64,000 bases of DNA from Negativicutes bacterium (GTDB taxonomy: Bacteria > Bacillota > Negativicutes > Anaeromusales > Anaeromusaceae): NCBI GenBank assembly GCA_009929485.1, contig SAAJ01000014.1, forward strand, positions 1 to 64,000, read 5' to 3'. The notes below the pieces were generated by a model. That model was given only the letters and a program-made list of their open reading frames with translations, was not told where the DNA came from and ran no database searches. Numbering within the stretch: position 1 is the first letter of the stretch; the number at the start of each line of letters is the position of its first letter. Below are positions 59,091-64,000 of the stretch, in pieces. A program made the position numbers and the translations under genes.

Positions 59091-60056
59091 CTACCATCCC
59101 AACAGCAGGCTGGCAAGCAAAAGAAACAGAGCCACCGCAACTTGCATTAGGCGGATTGTTTTCGTAATATGCCGCCCTTGCAGCGCTTCTTTGGGTTCGC
59201 CCATTTTCGCTCGCAGCGAAGCCACGCCGCCGTAATAGTTTAGACCGCCCAATTGCACACCCAAAGCGCCAGCCACCGTTGCCTCCGCATAACCGCTGTT
59301 CGGACTGGGATGCGCCGCTGCATCACGCCGCATCATCCGCCAAGCGTTGCGCCAGTCCATACGCAAAACCCAAGCAGCCCCTAAAAGCAGCACCGCTGTT
59401 ATCCTTGCAGGCAGCCAATTGAAAATGTCATCAACCCTGGCAGCCGCCTTGCCGAAATGTTCATAGCGCTCATTATGATAGCCCACCATGGAATCCAACG
59501 TATTGACGGCGCGATACAAAAAGGCCAGCGGCACGCCGCCAAGCAGAAAATAACAAAGCGGCGAAATAATGCCGTCAACTATGTTTTCCGCTACCGTTTC
59601 CACTGTAGCCCGTGTGACTTCCCCTTCATCGAGGTCTGCTGTATCCCGGCCGACAATCCAGCCTACCTTGCGTCGTGCTTCCGCCATATTTCCAGCAGCC
59701 AGAAAATCGCGAATTTCACTGCCGGCGGCTGCCAAGCTGCGCGGCGAAACAGTAAAGCTCAGCAGCAACGCGCCCCCAAGCCATTGCACTGCGTCCCCCC
59801 CGAGGGCCAACAGCTGCATCCAGCACCAGGCGCTGCTATAAGCAGCAGCCAGTACTACCGCCACAAGCACGGCGCCTGACGTCTGCTGCTGCCAAGAGCT
59901 CTGTGTTAGACGCAGCAAGCATGCCTCTCCCCAAGAAATGACCCGGCCAATGAGCACTACCGGATGCCAGCGGCTGTTTGGATCTCCCAATATCTGGTCC
60001 AAAAGCACCGCTCCCAGAAGCATCCATAATTCACCGGGCCATACACTTGGCTGCAT
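59091..60056 (-). CDS. cbiB: Adenosylcobinamide-phosphate synthase (CbiB/CobD family)
   Basis: This membrane protein attaches aminopropanol phosphate to adenosylcobyric acid. The 321-aa product has DQILGDPNSRWHPVVLIG at the start, then VETVAENIVDGIISPL and YRAVNTLDSMVGYHNERY. Its ATG immediately follows the cbiP stop. Note that the proteobacterial name cobD for this enzyme differs from the decarboxylase cobD above. Confidence 0.94.
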   Translation of the reverse strand: MQPSVWPGELWMLLGAVLLDQILGDPNSRWHPVVLIGRVISWGEACLLRLTQSSWQQQTSGAVLVAVVLAAAYSSAWCWMQLLALGGDAVQWLGGALLLSFTVSPRSLAAAGSEIRDFLAAGNMAEARRKVGWIVGRDTADLDEGEVTRATVETVAENIVDGIISPLCYFLLGGVPLAFLYRAVNTLDSMVGYHNERYEHFGKAAARVDDIFNWLPARITAVLLLGAAWVLRMDWRNAWRMMRRDAAAHPSPNSGYAEATVAGALGVQLGGLNYYGGVASLRAKMGEPKEALQGRHITKTIRLMQVAVALFLLLASLLLGW

Positions 60057-61577
60057 CTACTTTCCCTCCACAATGGCATACAGCCGGGTCATATCCAAGT
60101 TTTCCCGCACAACCCCCGCCAGCCGGTTATACGCCGCTTCCTTGCGCGCCTGCGTATCTCCTGAACGATCAAGAGGCGCTAAGCCTTTGCGCTGCCGCAA
60201 CGCGTTGGCAAGAAGTCCCCGATAGGAGTCATTGTCAAAGATACCGTGCAGATAGGTGCCAAGAACCAAACCGGAGGAAGCCACCGCTCCATCCGGGCTG
60301 GCTGCCTTTTGACAGGAACGTTCTTCAATCTGAAATGCAGCTTCTGTCCCTGCAGCAAATTCCGTACGCCCCATATGAATTTCATAGCCCTTCAGCTCCA
60401 GACCGCTGGCTTTGATGCCCAAAAAGCGGTCGGACAAACCACGAGCGCTCACTTGCTGGGTCATTTTTTCCGCCACAAAGGTCGTTGTTGTATCCAAAAG
60501 CCCCAGTCCCGGCGTTTCATCATGGTCGGACTCGGTATGTTCCGGATCAAAAACCGTCTGACCCAGCATCTGATAGCCGCCGCAAATGCCGATGACAGGT
60601 ATGCCTTGGGCATGGAGCTCCTTAATGGCTTTTTCATAACCATGTTCCCGTAGATACAGCAAATCCTCTACTGTATTTTTACTACCTGGCAAAATAATAA
60701 GATCCGGCTTGCCTAATGCTTCGCCTTGGCGCACATAGCGCACAGCCACATCCGGCTCGGCCCCGAGGGCGTCAAAATCCGTAAAATTGCTGATCTTCGG
60801 CGTCCGCAGCACCGCCACGTCAATTTCTTTGGTTTGAACGGTCTGCTTATCTTCCAAGGAAACAGAATCCTCGTCGTCAATGCCCAAATCGACCAGATGC
60901 GGAATAACCCCCAGTACCGGCTTGCCTGTTTTTGTTTCCAAAAATTCAAGAGCAGGCTGCAAAAGACGGATATCACCGCGAAACTTATTGATAATGATGC
61001 CTTTCACCAGTTCCCTTTCGTCCGGTTCCAACAATTCCAGCGTTCCTACCACTGATGCCAGGGCGCCGCCGCGGTCAATATCCGCCACCAGTAGTACCGG
61101 AGCCGGCGCCAGTTTAGCGACGCGCATATTAACGATGTCATTGGCTTTGAGATTGACTTCCGCCGGACTGCCGGCGCCTTCGATAACAATACGGTCAAAT
61201 TTATCATGCAGCTTTTGCAGGCACGCTTTCACCGTATCAAGCGCCTGCAGGCTATAACCCTGATGGTATTCTTTAGCCGTCATGTTACCGATGGGACGTC
61301 CCATCAGCACTACCTGGGAGCGGGAATCTCCTGTAGGCTTTAAGAGCACCGGGTTCATCTCCACCATAGGCTCCAACCCGGCGGCTTCCGCCTGGGCCAC
61401 TTGAGCCCGCCCCATTTCCTCCCCATATTTGGTTACATAGGAATTCAGCGCCATATTCTGCGCTTTAAAAGGAACGACACGCAAGCCGTCCTGCAAAAAA
61501 ATGCGGCAAAGCGCGGTTGTTAAAATGCTCTTGCCTACATGAGAACTGGTTCCTTGGAGCATGATGGTCTTAGCCAT
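60057..61577 (-). CDS. cbiP: Adenosylcobyric acid synthase (CbiP/CobQ)
   Basis: This enzyme amidates four side chains of the corrin ring using glutamine and ATP. It has an N-terminal synthetase domain (MLQGTSSHVGKSILTTAL) and a class I glutaminase domain with the active Cys in GICGGYQMLG and His in GTYLHGIFDN. Length is 506 aa from the ATG at 61577, with GAGGAGG upstream. Confidence 0.95.
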   Translation of the reverse strand: MAKTIMLQGTSSHVGKSILTTALCRIFLQDGLRVVPFKAQNMALNSYVTKYGEEMGRAQVAQAEAAGLEPMVEMNPVLLKPTGDSRSQVVLMGRPIGNMTAKEYHQGYSLQALDTVKACLQKLHDKFDRIVIEGAGSPAEVNLKANDIVNMRVAKLAPAPVLLVADIDRGGALASVVGTLELLEPDERELVKGIIINKFRGDIRLLQPALEFLETKTGKPVLGVIPHLVDLGIDDEDSVSLEDKQTVQTKEIDVAVLRTPKISNFTDFDALGAEPDVAVRYVRQGEALGKPDLIILPGSKNTVEDLLYLREHGYEKAIKELHAQGIPVIGICGGYQMLGQTVFDPEHTESDHDETPGLGLLDTTTTFVAEKMTQQVSARGLSDRFLGIKASGLELKGYEIHMGRTEFAAGTEAAFQIEERSCQKAASPDGAVASSGLVLGTYLHGIFDNDSYRGLLANALRQRKGLAPLDRSGDTQARKEAAYNRLAGVVRENLDMTRLYAIVEGK

Positions 61578-61612
61578 GCCCAACGCCTCCTCTATTTGCA
61601 ATCGTTTCTCTT

Positions 61613-62170
61613 TTATTCCGCTTCCGCCAAACGGCGCACATCCACAGCCAAACCGCTGACAACCAAAAAAACCTGCTGCGCCTGGGCGGCTACCTGCTGA
61701 TTCACCCAGCCCGCATAGTCCCGAAAAGCGCGAGACATAGCATTATCCGGCACAATCCCCAAGCCCACTTCATTGGTAACAAACACCACCGGACAAGAAG
61801 CTTGACGCGCTGCGCGCAACAAAGCTTCCGTCTCTTTGGCGATATACCGCTGCCCAGCCTCAGGGTCTGCGGGAAAATCCTCTTGGCACATACAATTAGT
61901 AACAAACATGGTCAAACAGTCAAACAGAATCGCCTTGGTTTCAGCTGCCGCCTTCGCCAGTACCGCCGCTGCGTGCCGCGGCGCTTCAAAAGTCTGCCAG
62001 CCTGCCGGACGCCGCTGCTGATGTATCTCAATACGCAGGCGCATTTCTTCGTCCCAGGCTTGGGCTGTCGCAATATAGCCCACTTGCTCCGCCATAGCCG
62101 CTACGCGCCGCTCGGCAAAAGCGCTTTTACCACTGCGGGCGCCGCCGGTTACCAAAATAATCTCAGCCAC
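61613..62170 (-). CDS. cobU: Adenosylcobinamide kinase/guanylyltransferase (CobU)
   Basis: This bifunctional enzyme phosphorylates adenosylcobinamide and adds GMP. The 185-aa product begins with the P-loop LVTGGARSGKSAFAE and has the guanylylated His in EIHQQRRP, then VFVTNEVGLGIVP. The GTG at 62170, seven bases after AAGGAGG, is preferred to the upstream ATG. It overlaps the cbiA stop by eight bases. Confidence 0.94.
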   Translation of the reverse strand: MAEIILVTGGARSGKSAFAERRVAAMAEQVGYIATAQAWDEEMRLRIEIHQQRRPAGWQTFEAPRHAAAVLAKAAAETKAILFDCLTMFVTNCMCQEDFPADPEAGQRYIAKETEALLRAARQASCPVVFVTNEVGLGIVPDNAMSRAFRDYAGWVNQQVAAQAQQVFLVVSGLAVDVRRLAEAE

Positions 62171-63560
62171 GGCCCTGCCTCCTTGCCGCATACACTGCGC
62201 AGGCCGTTACCAGCGCTTCCGCAGCCTCTTCATTGCCTGCAAAATGCAGATGCAGATAGGACGCCAGCACGTTTGGCGAAGCATAACCCCCTGGATAGAC
62301 AGCGCCAGTACGCATCTTTTCAAAAGAAAAGGCCCAGGGAAACGGTTCTGCTAACGGCTCCATACTGGAAAAATGGAACTCATGGCCTTGAAAACGAGCA
62401 CCGCTTTTTCCCAGCAGGTTATCCGCCTGCAGCGTCGCCGTCACATAGCCCACAGTCTGCAGCTTTTTTTCCATCCGGCATCGCGCCGGCACTACTTGCG
62501 CCATAGCATAACGCTTCCCGGAAAAATCCTCCAAGCTTTCCGTCAGATACATCAGGCCGCCGCATTCTGCGTAAATGGGCATACCGCTTGCCGCTGCTCG
62601 TCTTACAGCCTCACGCATGGAAGCATTAGCCGCTAATTGCGGCGCAAACATTTCCGGAAAACCGCCGCCGAAAAACAAGCCGTCCACCTCAGGCAAGGAT
62701 GCATCCTCAAGCGGACTAAAGGGAATTAATTCCGCGCCAAAGCGCGTTAAAACGCCCATGCTTTCGGGATAATAAAAAGAAAAAGCTTCATCTCGGGCCA
62801 CGCCCAAGCGCGCCCGTCGTACAGGCAAAACAGGCGTTGCCGCAGGCGAGGGCAAATCTGGCGCAGTTTGAGCCAAGGCGCATAAAGCCTCTAAGTCCAA
62901 AGCCTGACCAACCGACCTCCCCATCGCCGCCACAACCACATCTAATGCCTGTTCCGTTACTGGAGTCAGCCCTAAGTGACGTTCAGGCAGACGCAAGTCT
63001 TCTTGCCGATGCAAACAGCCCAACACCGGAATATTTTGCCGCTCTAACGCTTCACGCACCATACGCTCATGGGACGCCGAACCGACGCGGTTTAAGATCA
63101 CACCGGCAAACCACACCTCCGGGTCGTATTGACGAAACCCCAGAGCAATCGCTGCAGCGCTCTCCCCCATGGATTTGGCGTCCAATACCAATACTACCGG
63201 CGCCTGAAGCAATTTGGCCAGCGACGCCGTACTGCTGATCCCCTGGCGGCCGCCGTCATACAGCCCCATGACGCCTTCAATAATGGAAATATCTGCTTCT
63301 GCCGCCGCCTTAACGAATAAGGGCGGCAATTTTTCCTGGGGCACCAGCCAGCTGTCCAGGTTATGCGCCGCCCGGCCGCTGGCCAGCGCGTGAAACCCGG
63401 GATCAATGTAATCCGGACCGATCTTAAAAGACTGCACCGTCTTGCCTTGGCTGCGCAGCGCCGCCAACAATCCTGTCACAAGGGTTGTTTTGCCTACACC
63501 GCTTTGGGTTCCTGCAATAACCAGCCGTGGACGATGCACAAGCTTTTCCTTTTCTTCCAT
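62163..63560 (-). CDS. cbiA: Cobyrinate a,c-diamide synthase (CbiA)
   Basis: CbiA amidates side chains a and c of cobyrinic acid. The 465-aa protein has LVIAGTQSGVGKTTLVTGLL at the start, IEGVMGLYDGG and a C-terminal glutaminase domain with the Cys in IYAECGGLMYLTE. The ATG at 63560 has GGAGG nine bases upstream; the TTG two codons earlier is less likely. Confidence 0.95.
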   Translation of the reverse strand: MEEKEKLVHRPRLVIAGTQSGVGKTTLVTGLLAALRSQGKTVQSFKIGPDYIDPGFHALASGRAAHNLDSWLVPQEKLPPLFVKAAAEADISIIEGVMGLYDGGRQGISSTASLAKLLQAPVVLVLDAKSMGESAAAIALGFRQYDPEVWFAGVILNRVGSASHERMVREALERQNIPVLGCLHRQEDLRLPERHLGLTPVTEQALDVVVAAMGRSVGQALDLEALCALAQTAPDLPSPAATPVLPVRRARLGVARDEAFSFYYPESMGVLTRFGAELIPFSPLEDASLPEVDGLFFGGGFPEMFAPQLAANASMREAVRRAAASGMPIYAECGGLMYLTESLEDFSGKRYAMAQVVPARCRMEKKLQTVGYVTATLQADNLLGKSGARFQGHEFHFSSMEPLAEPFPWAFSFEKMRTGAVYPGGYASPNVLASYLHLHFAGNEEAAEALVTACAVYAARRQGRG

Positions 63561-63590
63561 CGGCAAAATCCTCCTCCCGCCAGCCCCGTT

Positions 63591-64000
63591 CTATGCCTCG
63601 ATTTGGTACAAAATTGCGTTCAACGCCGAAGCCGCAATCGGACTGCCGCCTTTATTGCCGCGTACGGTAATATAGGGAACCGGCGATACTTCGGCCAAGA
63701 AATCCTTGGACTCGGCAGCGCCCACAAAACCCACTGGCACACCGATAATCAGCGCAGGACGAACGCCTTCCTCCTGCATCAGACGGATCACTTCAAAAAG
63801 AGCGGTCGGTGCATTGCCAATAGCCACAATAGCGCCGTCCAGTTTAGCCCCAAAAGTCCGCATGGCAGCCATGGAACGCGTAATCCCTGCCGTTTTAGCC
63901 TGAGCCGCCACCGTTTCATCAGCGATCAAACATTCCACCTGGCAGCCGAACTGCGCCAGACGTTTTTTGTTAATGCCGGTACGCACCATTTCCACATCAC
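63591..64000 (-). CDS. cbiC: Precorrin-8X/cobalt-precorrin-8 methylmutase (CbiC), 5' end outside window
   Basis: Only the C-terminal 136 residues are visible; the gene continues past base 64000. The visible part reads IAIGNAPTALFEVIRL-like sequence and IIGVPVGFVGAAESKD, diagnostic of CbiC. It moves a methyl group from C11 to C12 to make cobyrinate. It is 30 bases upstream of cbiA in the same operon. Confidence 0.93.
   Translation of the reverse strand, partial: DVEMVRTGINKKRLAQFGCQVECLIADETVAAQAKTAGITRSMAAMRTFGAKLDGAIVAIGNAPTALFEVIRLMQEEGVRPALIIGVPVGFVGAAESKDFLAEVSPVPYITVRGNKGGSPIAASALNAILYQIEA

Noticed and set aside
52322-64000. Cobalamin riboswitch for the cob operon
   Set aside because: No B12-box-like sequence was seen in the short gaps between these genes; the operon start is beyond the window.
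1-64000. tRNA genes, CRISPR arrays, transposases or prophage genes
   Set aside because: None was recognised on either strand; the only repeat elements are the inverted repeats and motifs listed.

Overview
The window comes from a Gram-positive-type (Firmicutes/Bacillota) genome of moderate GC. It looks most like a Negativicutes member of the Sporomusaceae kind. The reasons are the order dprA-topA-trmFO followed by codY and a single large fla/che operon, FliY instead of FliN, CodY, an AhbC/AhbD (NirJ1/NirJ2) siroheme-dependent haem route, and a complete anaerobic cobalamin branch. The genus is inference. Almost everything is on the minus strand; pncB and one candidate small RNA are on the plus strand.

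Region 1 (1-26.4 kb) is a fla/che operon read right to left: flgB-flgC-fliE-fliF-fliG/H-fliI-fliJ-slt-ylxF(motE-like)-fliK-TIGR02530-flbD-fliL-fliM-fliY-cheY-fliO-fliP-fliQ-fliR-flhB-flhA-flhF-flhG-pilZ-cheB-cheA-cheW-cheC-cheD. It has unusual features. FliG and FliH form one 534-codon reading frame, with a Shine-Dalgarno sequence and ATG at the junction. fliJ has an in-frame TGA at codon 44. The ylxF/motE-like gene is split by a -1 frameshift at an A-run. The conserved start of flhB reads ATT. flgD and flgE are missing from their usual places. cheD stops about 60 residues early. Either this operon is decaying, or it uses recoding, or the assembly contains errors.

Region 2 (26.5-35.7 kb) holds codY with its own promoter and a good CodY box, then the dprA-topA-trmFO operon, the folP-folB-folK operon and divergent pncB. 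Region 3 (35.7-41.5 kb) holds a soluble chemoreceptor-like protein, a zinc uptake operon (znuA-zur-znuC-znuB) with a 10-8-10 palindrome over its promoter, an NlpC/P60 hydrolase under a c-di-AMP (ydaO/yuaA) riboswitch, and a glycosyltransferase.

Region 4 (41.5-46 kb) runs tatA, ahbC, ahbD, hyaC (hydrogenase cytochrome b), hyaD (maturation protease), hupH-like, aroH, glycosyltransferase. It links haem synthesis, Tat export and membrane [NiFe]-hydrogenase assembly, but the hydrogenase structural genes are not here. Region 5 (46-53.8 kb) holds a two-component system whose sensor has a Met/His-rich stretch, a 176-bp nested inverted repeat, trxA, a TMEM165/GDT1 transporter behind a yybP-ykoY manganese riboswitch, rnpB, rmuC, an HD protein, an unassigned small-RNA locus, a small Cys4 protein and pgeF.

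Region 6 (53.8-64 kb) is a B12-binding-type radical SAM gene followed by the late anaerobic cobalamin genes cobC, cobD, a PduX-like threonine kinase, cobS, cbiB, cbiP, cobU, cbiA and the 3' part of cbiC. The encoded steps run from hydrogenobyrinate-level amidation through the aminopropanol arm to nucleotide-loop assembly. No tRNA gene, CRISPR array or transposase gene was seen.
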